The notes beneath the pieces are model-generated. The model made no database searches and was not told the DNA's origin. It saw only the letters and a list, made by a program, of their open reading frames with translations. Positions 18,113 through 27,682 of a DNA stretch of 64,000 nucleotides are shown here, piece by piece. The stretch comes from Veillonella sp. VA142 (GTDB lineage: Bacteria; Bacillota; Negativicutes; Veillonellales; Veillonellaceae), in contig NZ_RQVN01000002.1 of the NCBI RefSeq assembly GCF_003992135.1, positions 62,001-126,000 of the forward strand. The letters run 5' to 3'. Position numbers and translations under genes: made by a program. Position 1 is the first letter of the stretch. Each line of letters begins with the position of its first letter.

Positions 18113-18807
18113 TTAGTTTAGGAATTAGTAAAACTGGATTAGTTCGCCAACGAAATGAAGATCGCTTTTATGCTCAAGGACCATTACTCATTGTAGCAGA
18201 CGGTATGGGTGGTTACACCGGCGGAGAGTATGCTAGTACCATGGTAGTTGACACCATTGCAGAAGTAGTTAATGAGGCTACTGAAATGTCTACCGAAGTA
18301 TTAGAGAATGCCATTCTACAAGCGAATCGCATGGTATATGAAAAGAGTCAATCCTACAAAGAGTTGGAAGGGATGGGAACTACAGCGGTTGTAGCGTATG
18401 TACAAGAAGATACCCTGTATTGGGCTCATGTAGGAGATAGTCGTTTGTATATATATGGATCAGAAGGGTTACTTCGTATGACAAAAGACCATTCTATGGT
18501 ACAGCAATTAGTAGAAGCGGGAACAATCACCGAAGAAGAAGTCATTCATCATCCGAAACGAAATATGTTGACTCGAGCCATTGGTGTATATGAAACTGTA
18601 GAAGTAGATACCGGCGTAGTTGAAGTACATCAGAATGACCGAATCCTATTATGTAGTGACGGTTTGTCTGGTTATATTGAAGAATCTAAGATTGAACTAG
18701 TACTTTCAGAAGAAAATAATGAAAGTAGAGCATTAGAAGATTTAGTGCACCTTGTGTATGATGCGGGAGCACGAGATAATGTAACAATCGTACTTGGACG
18801 TATATAA
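18109..18807 (+). CDS. prpC: PP2C-family Ser/Thr protein phosphatase (PrpC/Stp type)
   Basis: Mn2+-dependent phosphatase that reverses phosphorylation by the adjacent kinase. PP2C motifs in order: RQRNEDRFY near the N-terminus, VADGMGGYTGGEYAS (metal-binding DG), HVGDSRLY, LLCSDGLSGY and the C-terminal GARDNVTIVLG. 232 aa. The start is ATG 18109, overlapping the rlmN stop as ATGA; the upstream TTG at 18058 lies well inside rlmN and was rejected. The kinase starts 11 bases downstream. Confidence 0.94.
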   Translation: MISLGISKTGLVRQRNEDRFYAQGPLLIVADGMGGYTGGEYASTMVVDTIAEVVNEATEMSTEVLENAILQANRMVYEKSQSYKELEGMGTTAVVAYVQEDTLYWAHVGDSRLYIYGSEGLLRMTKDHSMVQQLVEAGTITEEEVIHHPKRNMLTRAIGVYETVEVDTGVVEVHQNDRILLCSDGLSGYIEESKIELVLSEENNESRALEDLVHLVYDAGARDNVTIVLGRI

Positions 18808-18818
18808 AGAGGTGACTT

Positions 18819-20723
18819 ATGGATAAACATACATTAGTAGGATTGGTCTTTGACCATCGCTATGAGGTTCAACAGAAGATTGGCGTTGGCGGTATGGCCG
18901 ATGTATATCGTGGGAAAGACACACTATTAGGACGACCTGTAGCAATTAAAATTCTTCATCAAAACTTTGGTAGTGATCAAGATTTTGTAGCTCGTTTTAA
19001 ACGTGAAGCACAAGCGGCAGGAAAACTGAATCATCCGAATGTAGTAAGCATGTACGATGTTGGTTTTGATCAAGGCTTTCATTATATTGTCATGGAATAT
19101 GTGTCTGGATGCACTTTAAAAGAATATATTCAGCATCATGGTGCTCAGGTGACTGTGCAAGAAGCGGTGAAAATTACAGTAGCCATTGCAGAGGGGCTAG
19201 AGCACGCACATATGATGGGGATAGTGCATTGTGATGTAAAGCCACATAATATATTGATTACTGATTCTGGACGTGTGAAGGTAACGGATTTTGGTATTGC
19301 AAGAGCTATTAATTCTGCCACAACTATGATGTATACCAATTCTGTCATGGGTTCAGCTCATTATATCTCTCCGGAGCAAGCTAGTGGTAAGAGTATTAAT
19401 GTGAGTACAGATATTTATTCATTAGGGGTTGTTCTTTATGAATTATTAACTGGGGAAGTTCCTTTCAGAGGGGAAACACCTGTTAGTGTAGCTTTACAAC
19501 ATGTGAAAGACCGCGTAGTAGCACCACGAATTAAGAATGCCATGATTCCACCACAGTTAGAGCAAGTAGTACTAATGGCATTGGAAAAAGAGCCTGGTAA
19601 ACGATTTGGATCCATTTCTGAAATGATTCAAGCATTACGTATGTCATTAGGCTATCGAGGCGGTACATCAGCACGACCAATACAACATGATTTTGCTACA
19701 CAAGTATTGCCACCGCTGGAAACAGAAGTATTAGAAGAAGAGGAAGAGCAGCCAGAAGGCATATTGGCAAAATTAGGTAGTTTGCCACAAAAATATGTGA
19801 TTGGCGGTGCTGTATTTGCCTTTTTGCTTGCTTTCTTATGGGCCTTTTTGAGCTTTGGTAACTTCTGGAGTAATTCTATCGTAGACGTACCAAATGTGGT
19901 AGGTAAACAATTAAGTGTAGCTACGAGATTATTAGAAGAGCGCCATTTACGAGTATCTAGTTCAGAAGTAACCAATTCGGATGTACCGGCAGGACAGGTT
20001 GTTTCACAAAGCCCTGAGCCAGGTGAATCTGTCAAAGAACAGCGCATGGTACATTTAGTTGTCAGCAAAGGTGCTGGAGATATTACTATACCAGATTTAC
20101 AAGGGATGAGTTTTGATCAAGCTAGAGAAAAATTAAAAGCTTTAGGTTTATCAATTGGTAAGATTTCCTATGAAAATGATCCTAGTAAAGATGATGGCGT
20201 AGTGCTTAGTCAAGGATTGCAAGCGGGAGGTAAAGCTTCCAAAGGCGCCACTGTAGATATTACGATTAATCAAACTAAAGGAACTACAGTAGAGATTCCT
20301 AATGTAGTGGGTATGACTATTAAAGAAGCCAAAGAAGCGTTGGGAAATTTAGGTTTAAGTATTGGTAAAATTTCTGGATCCAATGAAGACTCTGCAGTTG
20401 TTACCGCTGTTAGTCCTGCTCCAGGGTCATCTGTGAAACGGGATGAAAGTATTACCTTGGTAGGTCAATCAAAAGATGGAAAAAAAGATGGAACGAATGC
20501 TAAGCAAGGCGGTGCTACCAAAGGGGTTGTGGATGTAACAGTGCCAAACGGGCGTGCCTCGCAACATGTGAAATTAGTGGTCATCGATGATGATGGTGGA
20601 CGTGTTGTGTACGATGGTACTAATGCACCAGGAGACCGCATTGTAAAAAGCGTGTCTGGATCAGGTAATGTACGAGTTCAGATATACTTAAATAATGCGT
20701 TAGTACAAGAGCAATCCTTATAG
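18819..20723 (+). CDS. prkC: PASTA-domain Ser/Thr protein kinase (PrkC/StkP type)
   Basis: Membrane kinase that senses peptidoglycan fragments or lipid II and controls cell-wall and growth processes. Kinase domain residues about 14-275: glycine loop at 22-27, catalytic Lys K44, HCDVKPHN at 137-144 (D139), DFG at 157-159. One membrane segment lies near 328-350, then three extracytoplasmic PASTA repeats (about 356-420, 425-490, 497-560) and a short C-terminal domain. The usual HRD arginine is Cys138, so this is a non-RD kinase by motif. Paired with the PP2C gene just upstream. Confidence 0.95.
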   Translation: MDKHTLVGLVFDHRYEVQQKIGVGGMADVYRGKDTLLGRPVAIKILHQNFGSDQDFVARFKREAQAAGKLNHPNVVSMYDVGFDQGFHYIVMEYVSGCTLKEYIQHHGAQVTVQEAVKITVAIAEGLEHAHMMGIVHCDVKPHNILITDSGRVKVTDFGIARAINSATTMMYTNSVMGSAHYISPEQASGKSINVSTDIYSLGVVLYELLTGEVPFRGETPVSVALQHVKDRVVAPRIKNAMIPPQLEQVVLMALEKEPGKRFGSISEMIQALRMSLGYRGGTSARPIQHDFATQVLPPLETEVLEEEEEQPEGILAKLGSLPQKYVIGGAVFAFLLAFLWAFLSFGNFWSNSIVDVPNVVGKQLSVATRLLEERHLRVSSSEVTNSDVPAGQVVSQSPEPGESVKEQRMVHLVVSKGAGDITIPDLQGMSFDQAREKLKALGLSIGKISYENDPSKDDGVVLSQGLQAGGKASKGATVDITINQTKGTTVEIPNVVGMTIKEAKEALGNLGLSIGKISGSNEDSAVVTAVSPAPGSSVKRDESITLVGQSKDGKKDGTNAKQGGATKGVVDVTVPNGRASQHVKLVVIDDDGGRVVYDGTNAPGDRIVKSVSGSGNVRVQIYLNNALVQEQSL

Positions 20724-20731
20724 GAGAGACT

Positions 20732-21592
20732 ATGAAACAAGGTGTTGTAATTAAGAATGTGAATGGCTACTTTTATGTGCAAACCCCAAGTGGAGATGTA
20801 CATGAATGTAAGGTTCGAGGACGGTTAAAGAAAGAACGATATTCTCTCTTAGTAGGAGATACGGTCAGCATTACAAACGATGGTTGGATTGATTCTATCG
20901 AAGAGAGAAGAAATTCATTACGTAGACCAGCTATTGCCAATATTGACCAAGTCATTGTAGTAGTAGCTGCACGAGAGCCAGACATTCATCCTTTACTATT
21001 GGATCGTTTATTAGTGATGATTCATCATAGTCATATTCCTCCCATACTAGTGATTAATAAGTACGATTTGCATACAGAAGACACGGTGAAATTGAAATCT
21101 ATTTATGAAAATATCGGTTACACTGTACTCTGTACGTCCACGTATACTGGTGAAGGGATTGATGAATTACGATATGTATTACATGGTAAAATCAGTGCCT
21201 TTGCCGGTCCTTCTGGGGTAGGTAAAAGTAGTTTGCTTAATGCAGTGGATCCGAACTTTGCCTTTCAAACAGGAGCGGTTAGTGACAAGATTAAACGTGG
21301 GCGCCATACAACGCGCCATGCCTCTTTATACAGCTTAGATGAAAGTTCCTTTATCATGGATACACCAGGATTTTCAGCTTTAGATCATACAGGGATGACT
21401 GTAGAAGAATTAGTGCATACATTCCCCGAGTTTGGTGACCATGATAGGGGATGCAAGTTTAGTCCTTGTTCCCATAGTCATGAACCGATTTGCTCTGTGA
21501 AAGAAGCCTTAGCTGGTGGACAGATTAGTGAGCAACGATACCAATCGTATTTGACGATTAAATCAGAACTTGAAGATCAAAGGAGACGATAA
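20732..21592 (+). CDS. rsgA: Ribosome small subunit-dependent GTPase RsgA
   Basis: Circularly permuted GTPase in late 30S maturation. An N-terminal OB fold is followed by G4 (NKYD, 109-112) before G1 (GPSGVGKSS, 159-167) and G3 (DTPGF, 210-214), the permuted order diagnostic of the family. A C-terminal zinc knuckle is formed by C241, C246, H248 and C254. 286 aa. It starts 8 bases after prkC and the rpe start follows its stop by one base. Confidence 0.95.
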   Translation: MKQGVVIKNVNGYFYVQTPSGDVHECKVRGRLKKERYSLLVGDTVSITNDGWIDSIEERRNSLRRPAIANIDQVIVVVAAREPDIHPLLLDRLLVMIHHSHIPPILVINKYDLHTEDTVKLKSIYENIGYTVLCTSTYTGEGIDELRYVLHGKISAFAGPSGVGKSSLLNAVDPNFAFQTGAVSDKIKRGRHTTRHASLYSLDESSFIMDTPGFSALDHTGMTVEELVHTFPEFGDHDRGCKFSPCSHSHEPICSVKEALAGGQISEQRYQSYLTIKSELEDQRRR

Positions 21593-21593
21593 A

Positions 21594-22241
21594 ATGATTC
21601 AAATTGCCCCCTCTATGTTATCGGCAGATTTTTCAAATTTAAGAGAAGATATTCGTATTATTGAAGAAGGTGGTGCGGACTTATTACATATTGATGTGAT
21701 GGATGGGCATTTTGTGCCAAACCTAACATTTGGTGCTCCTGTGGTAAAAGCATTACGTCCACATACGAAGTTGCCTTTTGATGTCCATTTAATGGTAGAT
21801 AACCCAGGTGATTATGTTGAAGAGTATGCCAAGATAGGCGTGGAGTATTTCACCTTTCATTGGGAAGCTGTGCCACATGCACATCGTTTGATTCAAGCTA
21901 TCAAAGCAACTGGTATGAAAGCAGGCGTTTCCTTAAATCCATCTACGCCAGTATCCTTATTGGAAGATATTGCAGAAGATTTAGATTTAGTTCTAATTAT
22001 GAGTGTAAATCCAGGTTTTGGTGGACAATCATTTATTCATAATGCAGTCAAAAAAATAAAACAAGCTCGAGAATTATTGGATTCTGTAGGCAATACAGAT
22101 GCTGTTGTAGAAGTAGATGGTGGTATTAATTTGGAAACTGCTCCATTAGTGCGTGAGGCAGGGGCCACCCTATTAGTAGCTGGTTCTGCTGTATTCGGAG
22201 CAGAAGATAGAGCACTGATGATTGACAAATTACGAGGCTAA
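21594..22241 (+). CDS. rpe: Ribulose-phosphate 3-epimerase
   Basis: Interconverts ribulose-5-phosphate and xylulose-5-phosphate in the pentose phosphate pathway. TIM-barrel motifs are intact: MIQIAPSMLSADF at the N-terminus, HIDVMDGHFVPNLTFG, DVHLMV, MSVNPGFGGQSF and VDGGIN. 215 aa from the ATG at 21594, which has AAAGGAG upstream. The earlier in-frame start inside rsgA was rejected. Confidence 0.96.
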   Translation: MIQIAPSMLSADFSNLREDIRIIEEGGADLLHIDVMDGHFVPNLTFGAPVVKALRPHTKLPFDVHLMVDNPGDYVEEYAKIGVEYFTFHWEAVPHAHRLIQAIKATGMKAGVSLNPSTPVSLLEDIAEDLDLVLIMSVNPGFGGQSFIHNAVKKIKQARELLDSVGNTDAVVEVDGGINLETAPLVREAGATLLVAGSAVFGAEDRALMIDKLRG

Positions 22242-22242
22242 T

Positions 22243-22608
22243 ATGATTCGAGTAGGTACAGATATCATAGAGATTCATCGCATGGAGCAAGCTATTGGCC
22301 GAGATACTTTTTTACAACGAGTATTTACGGACTATGAACGAAACTATGCATGGGGGCGTAACAAACAGGCCGCTGCATCTTTTGCGGGTATCTTTGCCGC
22401 TAAAGAAGCTTGTGTAAAAGCCTTAGGGACAGGGTTTCGCCACGGTTCTTGGCAGGATATCGAGATTACTCACGATGCATGGGGAGCCCCTGTCCTTACC
22501 TGTACGGGCTATTTTGGACAACAAATGAAAGCCTTAGGATATGAAACTCTGCAAGTTTCTATTAGCCATTGTCGTGAATATGCTACGAGTACTGTCATTG
22601 TATATTAG
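22243..22608 (+). CDS. acpS: Holo-[acyl-carrier-protein] synthase
   Basis: Transfers 4'-phosphopantetheine from CoA to apo-ACP. The N-terminal GTDIIEIHRM (Mg2+ Asp) and the FAAKEACVKALGTG motif (catalytic Glu and Lys) are visible, with a C-terminal VSISH segment. 121 aa, normal. The ATG at 22243 starts one base after the rpe stop; a TTG at 22222 inside rpe was rejected. The acpS-nnr pair is a common Firmicute arrangement. Confidence 0.95.
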   Translation: MIRVGTDIIEIHRMEQAIGRDTFLQRVFTDYERNYAWGRNKQAAASFAGIFAAKEACVKALGTGFRHGSWQDIEITHDAWGAPVLTCTGYFGQQMKALGYETLQVSISHCREYATSTVIVY

Positions 22609-22619
22609 AGGATATACCC

Positions 22620-24212
22620 ATGCGATTATTAACACCAAAGCAAGTTAACATAGTAGATCAATATATTGAAAGTTTGGGACTCCCTGTATCTCATTTAATG
22701 GAACAAGCGGGGCGATCAGTGTTTGAAGTACTGCACACATATATAGAAGAAATAGATGGACCTAAAGGAGTCCTATTTCTTTGTGGCATTGGCAATAACG
22801 GTGGTGATGCCTTAGTGGCAGCACGTTTGCTGACAGAAATGCCTGAAGTGACTCCCTATGTTGTTGTGTTAGGCAATCCGAAAGACGGATCTCCATTGTT
22901 TCAACAACAATGGAAGATGGTACATACTCTAGAAGATACGATTACGATTGTGACTAATGAGATGATGCAGTCTAATGGGAATGTAATACCCTCTCATATA
23001 TTACGTGATGTAAGTCTGGTAGTGGATGGTGTGTTTGGCACAGGATTTCATGGTGAGTTACCAAGACAGATAGGAGCTATTTTTGAACAATGTAAAGAAT
23101 GGCGTTCTAATAGTGAGACAAGAAAATGTATTTCCATTGATATTCCTAGTGGTGTAAACGGTTTAACAGGAAATGTCGACGTCTCTTCATTCAGGGCAGA
23201 TGAAACAATTACATTGTTAGCACCTAAAGTGGGGATGCTCTTCTATCCAGGAAGAGAACGCGTGGGGTATATGAGTATCGGCAGTATCGGATATCCTTTT
23301 CCGCATCATGCCTTGAGGGAATCGGTTCATAATGGGCCAGAAATCTATTGGAACAAGGCAGATTCTTTGTCTGTAGAGGCTCGTTCACCCCTTGCTCATA
23401 AAGGGACGAATGGTCACGTCTATATTTTGGGTGGTTCTCCAGGAATTTATGGTGCACCCATATTAAGTGCGGAAGGAGCATTACGCAGTGGAGCTGGAAA
23501 GGTCACTATTGTATCTGGTGCGGATAACCTAGATGCATTGCGATCTTTGAGTCGACCTGAAATGATGATTCGTAATTGTAATGATGCAGAACAACTAGAT
23601 GGAAATAGCACAGTAGTCATTGGCCCTGGTGGTGGCAGAAGCAATAGTGATAGGAAACATTTACTTCAATGGATGCAATCTGTTACAGATAGCCACATGG
23701 TACTTGATGCAGACGGTCTCATAGCGCTTTCTAATGATGTATCACTGTTAAAACAGTGCTCGTATACATTAGGTAAGAAAGGCTATGCCGTTGTAGTTAC
23801 ACCGCATTTAGGTGAATTCTCCGCGCTTACAGGAATTCATATAAGAGAAATATACAATGACCCTATTGGTTATGCGCAAGCATTTGCAAAAGAGTACAAT
23901 GTATATGTAGTGCTTAAAGGACAACCAACAATTCTTGCTACTCCATTTGGTAGAGTATACATAACGACAATAGGTAACCCATACATGGGTACAGGCGGCA
24001 TGGGTGATGTATTAGCTGGTGTCATTGGTTCCCTGTTGAATCAAGAACAGGATCCTATGAATGCTATTAATGTTGCAGTGTATGCTCATAGTTGTGCGGG
24101 AGATATAGCACTAGATGATTGTGGCCCAGGATTTACTCCTACAGAGGTGGCACAACGAATTGGTCGTGTACTAAGAACGATCGATGGATACAAGCCGGTT
24201 TTACCACTGTAA
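22620..24212 (+). CDS. nnr: Bifunctional NAD(P)H-hydrate repair enzyme (epimerase and ADP/ATP-dependent dehydratase)
   Basis: Repairs hydrated NADH and NADPH. The N-terminal YjeF domain (about 1-215) has FLCGIGNNGGDALVAARL; the C-terminal ribokinase-like dehydratase (about 240-520) has SPLAHKGTNGHVYILGGSPG and GTGGMGDVLAGV near 457-468. 530 aa is normal for the fused form. It starts 11 bases after acpS. Confidence 0.94.
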   Translation: MRLLTPKQVNIVDQYIESLGLPVSHLMEQAGRSVFEVLHTYIEEIDGPKGVLFLCGIGNNGGDALVAARLLTEMPEVTPYVVVLGNPKDGSPLFQQQWKMVHTLEDTITIVTNEMMQSNGNVIPSHILRDVSLVVDGVFGTGFHGELPRQIGAIFEQCKEWRSNSETRKCISIDIPSGVNGLTGNVDVSSFRADETITLLAPKVGMLFYPGRERVGYMSIGSIGYPFPHHALRESVHNGPEIYWNKADSLSVEARSPLAHKGTNGHVYILGGSPGIYGAPILSAEGALRSGAGKVTIVSGADNLDALRSLSRPEMMIRNCNDAEQLDGNSTVVIGPGGGRSNSDRKHLLQWMQSVTDSHMVLDADGLIALSNDVSLLKQCSYTLGKKGYAVVVTPHLGEFSALTGIHIREIYNDPIGYAQAFAKEYNVYVVLKGQPTILATPFGRVYITTIGNPYMGTGGMGDVLAGVIGSLLNQEQDPMNAINVAVYAHSCAGDIALDDCGPGFTPTEVAQRIGRVLRTIDGYKPVLPL

Positions 24213-24251
24213 TAACTATTGTAATAAAAAGCGATTAGAAAGTACTTAAAA

Positions 24252-25181
24252 ATGAGAAAAAGAATATATAAATATTTACTTCTGTTAGGTGTGTTGGCAG
24301 TAGCGCTACTCAGTCTGTTGGGCTGTGGAAAAGAACTTTCACAGGTGAATGCAAATTCTGCCAAGACAGAGGTCAGTCAATCTACGCAAGCACCGACGGG
24401 TACCATGAAGATTCATGTATTGGATATCGGACAAGGAGATGCTATTTTAATCCAGATTGGGGATAAATTTTCAATGATTGATACAGGAGATACAGATCAT
24501 AGACCTCAAGTAGTTGCATTATTAAAAAAATATGGTGTGAAAGAGTTAGAAAATGTAATTTTAACACATCCCCATGCTGATCATATTGGTGGTTTCTATG
24601 CGATTGCAAAAGCGATTCCTATTAAACGTGTCTATGATAATGGTATAGAGATTGATAACGGAACGTATAGAACATACTTGAAAATGATAGAGACCAAGAA
24701 GATTCATCATGAAACACTTCATAAGGGTGATCGGTTAGACCTAGGTAATGGAGCATATTTTGATGTATATGCCCCGTGGAAAGGGGAAATATTAACGGAC
24801 AAAAAAGGTGAAGTCCATCAAAATAATAATTCTATTGTTGGTAAACTAACTTTTGGTAAGTTTTCTATGCTCATGACTGGTGATGCTGAAAAAGAGGAAG
24901 AAGCGCGTCTCATTAAAGAACAAAATACGAAAATGTCTAGTAAAATCTTAAAAGTTGGACACCATGGTAGTAATGGTTCTAGTCAAAAAGATTTTATTCG
25001 TTCTGTTCGACCAGAGGCAGGTGTTATTTCTGCAGGATTACATAATTCTTATGGACATCCCGGGGAAAAAGCCATGGCACGATTATTGGAAGAACATGTA
25101 GATATCTATCGTACAGACACGATGGGAACTGTTACCATTCGGACAAATGGTACAGACTATGATATCCAACGAGAACGATAA
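24252..25181 (+). CDS. Secreted MBL-fold lipoprotein related to the ComEC hydrolase domain
   Basis: 309 aa. A lysine/arginine-rich N-terminus, a hydrophobic stretch (9-22) and a lipobox SLLGC with C25 mark a lipoprotein. After a short polar linker comes a metallo-beta-lactamase domain: DIGQGDAIL at 58-66, the metal-binding HPHADH (H106-H111), MTGDAE, GHHGSNGSS near 236 and SYGHPG. These match the soluble C-terminal domain of ComEC/Rec2, but the ComEC membrane channel is absent. The substrate is unknown; extracellular nucleic acid or a phosphodiester is an inference from ComEC. The ribosome-binding site is weak (AGAAAG). Confidence 0.87.
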   Translation: MRKRIYKYLLLLGVLAVALLSLLGCGKELSQVNANSAKTEVSQSTQAPTGTMKIHVLDIGQGDAILIQIGDKFSMIDTGDTDHRPQVVALLKKYGVKELENVILTHPHADHIGGFYAIAKAIPIKRVYDNGIEIDNGTYRTYLKMIETKKIHHETLHKGDRLDLGNGAYFDVYAPWKGEILTDKKGEVHQNNNSIVGKLTFGKFSMLMTGDAEKEEEARLIKEQNTKMSSKILKVGHHGSNGSSQKDFIRSVRPEAGVISAGLHNSYGHPGEKAMARLLEEHVDIYRTDTMGTVTIRTNGTDYDIQRER

Positions 25182-25217
25182 AAGAATGTAATAGTCACTG
25201 ATACAGGAGTGAGAAAC

Positions 25218-26135
25218 ATGAATATAATTGTAACTGGTGGTGCCGGTTTTATTGGATCACATCTAGTTGATAGATTGATTCAAGAGGGACATCGTGTACT
25301 TGTGATTGACAACTTAAGTAGTGGATTGCGGGAATTTGTGAATGAACAAGCTGAATTTTTAAAACTAGATATACGAGATAATAAGATACATGACATATTT
25401 GAAGACTTTCAACCAGATTATGTGTTTCATGAAGCAGCGCAAACAGTAGTAGCAGAATCCATGGTACATCCAACAGAAGATTGTGATATCAATCTAATGG
25501 GACTATTGAACTTATTACAAGCCTCAGTTAAAGTGGGTGTTAAAAAATTCCTTATGCCATCTTCTGCTGCAGTATATGGTGATATAGAGGTATTACCCCT
25601 TACAGAAGAATTGGCAGGAGTGCCTCGTTCTTGTTATGGATTGACAAAACTAACTACGGAAGGATATTTGCGCATTTACCAAGAATCTTTTGGATTGCCG
25701 TATATTTGCTATCGATATTCTAATGTATATGGACCACGTCAAGGCAATGGTGGTGAAGGTGGTGTTGTTAGCATTTTCTGCGAACATGTAGCGAATGGTG
25801 AATCCATTAAAATTTTTGGCGATGGAGAACAAACACGTGACTTTGTCTATGTGGATGATGTAGTGGAAGCTAATATATTGGGGTTAGATAATGATGTAAC
25901 GGGGGTTATCAATGTGAGTACAGAAACTGGAATTTCTGTAAATGAATTAATCAACACATTAGAACATATTGCTGGCACTAGTGTAGAACGTCATTATGAA
26001 GCACCACGCATTGGTGATATTAAACATTCTTTATTGAGTACTGCAAAAGCAAAACAATGTTTAGGGTATATGCCTAAATGGACATTACAAAAAGGACTGG
26101 AAAACACCTATTACTATGTGAAAGGTAATAGATAA
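25218..26135 (+). CDS. NAD-dependent SDR epimerase (UDP-glucose 4-epimerase-like)
   Basis: Extended short-chain dehydrogenase: GGAGFIGSH at 7-15 binds NAD, the catalytic Ser region reads PSSAAVYGD, and the YxxxK pair is Y140 and K144 (YGLTK). Motifs such as YRYSNVYGPRQ and DGEQTRDFVYVDDV fit nucleotide-sugar 4-epimerases of the galE/WbpP type. 305 aa from the ATG at 25218 (AGGAG 8 bases upstream); GTG 25209 was rejected. It is distinct from the galE at 29949, so it may act on a different UDP sugar such as UDP-GlcNAc or UDP-GlcA. Substrate is inference. Confidence 0.88.
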   Translation: MNIIVTGGAGFIGSHLVDRLIQEGHRVLVIDNLSSGLREFVNEQAEFLKLDIRDNKIHDIFEDFQPDYVFHEAAQTVVAESMVHPTEDCDINLMGLLNLLQASVKVGVKKFLMPSSAAVYGDIEVLPLTEELAGVPRSCYGLTKLTTEGYLRIYQESFGLPYICYRYSNVYGPRQGNGGEGGVVSIFCEHVANGESIKIFGDGEQTRDFVYVDDVVEANILGLDNDVTGVINVSTETGISVNELINTLEHIAGTSVERHYEAPRIGDIKHSLLSTAKAKQCLGYMPKWTLQKGLENTYYYVKGNR

Positions 26136-26184
26136 CATCATAGATCTTTGCGAAGGCAAAGCTCTTTGTTATTGAGGAGGAATT

Positions 26185-27183
26185 ATGCAAATTAATGCAG
26201 CTGTATTGGAAGTCTTTGACTTTACATCATCTATGTCGGCCTATTCAGATCATCCTATGGATATTACTGAACCAGAAATACAAAGCTATCTTGAAATGCA
26301 TGTGATGAAAGCATTACAAGATCCTAGTGCACGAACCGGATATATATCTGACCAAACACCGTGGGGGAGAAAGGTAAAACAACTAGAGAATAAAGAAGTA
26401 TCTTTAGTAGACTTTGGAAAAGACTTGGGAGATACCTTATTTACGTATATGGCACAAGCGATGGATCCTTGTGTGCTCGATATGATTGTCTGTGAAGCCA
26501 AAGGGGAACAAGACTACCTTTGCATCTTACTTTGCAAAGCCCATGATGGGTATACGCATCAACTTTACTCAGAAGAAGATGGTTCCTTGGCTACAAAGTT
26601 AGTAGAACATCGTGTGGTTTTACCAACAGTGACACAAAAATTATATGCCTTTGCAAGTATTAAACTTTCTGATTTATCCATTCGTCTCTTTGAACCGAAA
26701 GGTGAATATGATGGAGAGAAAATGTACTTTTTGGAAGAACGGATCTTTCAAGTTACCACACATCCATCTTCTAAAGATACAGTGAAAAAAGTGCGCACTG
26801 TGGTAGATCGAATTTCTAAAGCTCATGAGCAAGATGGTGTGGCTGCTATGGCAAAAACAAAAGAATTACTTGCTAAGAATGCGGAACTATCTGACACCCT
26901 AGAAGCACTTCATATTATTGAACAAGTATTTGATACGAATCCTATTCAACGGGAAGCTGCTATCAAGGAATTAGCAGAAGAAAATCTACTTGAACCATTG
27001 CCGGTGAGTCGGACCTATGCGACTAAAGTGGGAAAACAACATAAAATTAAAACCGATACGGGTATTGAACTTTCATTTCCAGTAGAATATATGAATGATC
27101 GTGAGTTTATAGAAATTTCGACAAATGAAAATGGTACTTTACGTATTGAATTAAAAAATATTTCAAAGATTACCAACAAATAG
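26185..27183 (+). CDS. Nucleoid-associated protein, NdpA/YejK family
   Basis: 332 aa, no signal peptide or membrane segment. The overall pattern, with an N-terminal half ending in a hydrophobic core and a C-terminal PVEYMNDREFIEI segment, fits the 37-kDa nucleoid-associated family (NA37) known from E. coli YejK. Role: probably nucleoid binding, but function in the family is poorly defined. It has a good ribosome-binding site (GAGGAGG). A small CTTTGC/GCAAAG hairpin (26146-26161) lies just upstream. YbaK follows after 8 bases. Confidence 0.75.
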   Translation: MQINAAVLEVFDFTSSMSAYSDHPMDITEPEIQSYLEMHVMKALQDPSARTGYISDQTPWGRKVKQLENKEVSLVDFGKDLGDTLFTYMAQAMDPCVLDMIVCEAKGEQDYLCILLCKAHDGYTHQLYSEEDGSLATKLVEHRVVLPTVTQKLYAFASIKLSDLSIRLFEPKGEYDGEKMYFLEERIFQVTTHPSSKDTVKKVRTVVDRISKAHEQDGVAAMAKTKELLAKNAELSDTLEALHIIEQVFDTNPIQREAAIKELAEENLLEPLPVSRTYATKVGKQHKIKTDTGIELSFPVEYMNDREFIEISTNENGTLRIELKNISKITNK

Positions 27184-27191
27184 GGGGTCTT

Positions 27192-27680
27192 ATGAGTAAA
27201 AAAGGACATAAAAAAACAAATGCATTACGTATACTAGATACTCACCATATTGACTATGAAGTGTTTACCTACGAATGGTCAGAAGAACGTGGTGCCGGTA
27301 TACATGTAGCTGAATCTTTGCATATTCCGCCAGAACAAGTATTTAAAACACTTGTAGGTAAAGGCAATGTAACAGGTCATGTAGTATTCTGTATTCCTGT
27401 AGAAGGGGAATTGGATATGAAACAAGCGGCACGCGTGAGTGGAAATAAATCGGTAGAACTCATAGCGGTAAAAGATTTATTACCGTTAACGGGATACTTA
27501 CGTGGGGGCTGCTCACCATTAGGGATGAAAAAAGCATTTCCTACTTATTTTGATGATAGTATTAGCTCCATTCCTATGGTCTATGTCAGTGCAGGCCTTA
27601 GAGGAATGCAAGTGAAAGTCAATCCAAAATCATTAGTAGACGTAGTAGGTGGCACTGTAGCGCCACTGACGATGGGGTAA
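27192..27680 (+). CDS. ybaK: Cys-tRNA(Pro)/Cys-tRNA(Cys) deacylase YbaK
   Basis: Trans-editing enzyme that hydrolyses mischarged Cys-tRNAPro. The N-terminus KKTNALRILD, the FKTLVGKGNVTGHVVFCIPV strand and the GYLRGGCSPLGMKKAFPTY signature are typical of YbaK. 162 aa, family length. The RNase H1 gene begins 2 bases after the stop. Confidence 0.93.
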   Translation: MSKKGHKKTNALRILDTHHIDYEVFTYEWSEERGAGIHVAESLHIPPEQVFKTLVGKGNVTGHVVFCIPVEGELDMKQAARVSGNKSVELIAVKDLLPLTGYLRGGCSPLGMKKAFPTYFDDSISSIPMVYVSAGLRGMQVKVNPKSLVDVVGGTVAPLTMG

Positions 27681-27682
27681 AT

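Noticed and set aside
26146-26161. CTTTGC/GCAAAG hairpin after the first epimerase gene as a terminator
   Set aside because: The stem is only 6 bp and no T run follows; kept as a note under the next gene only.
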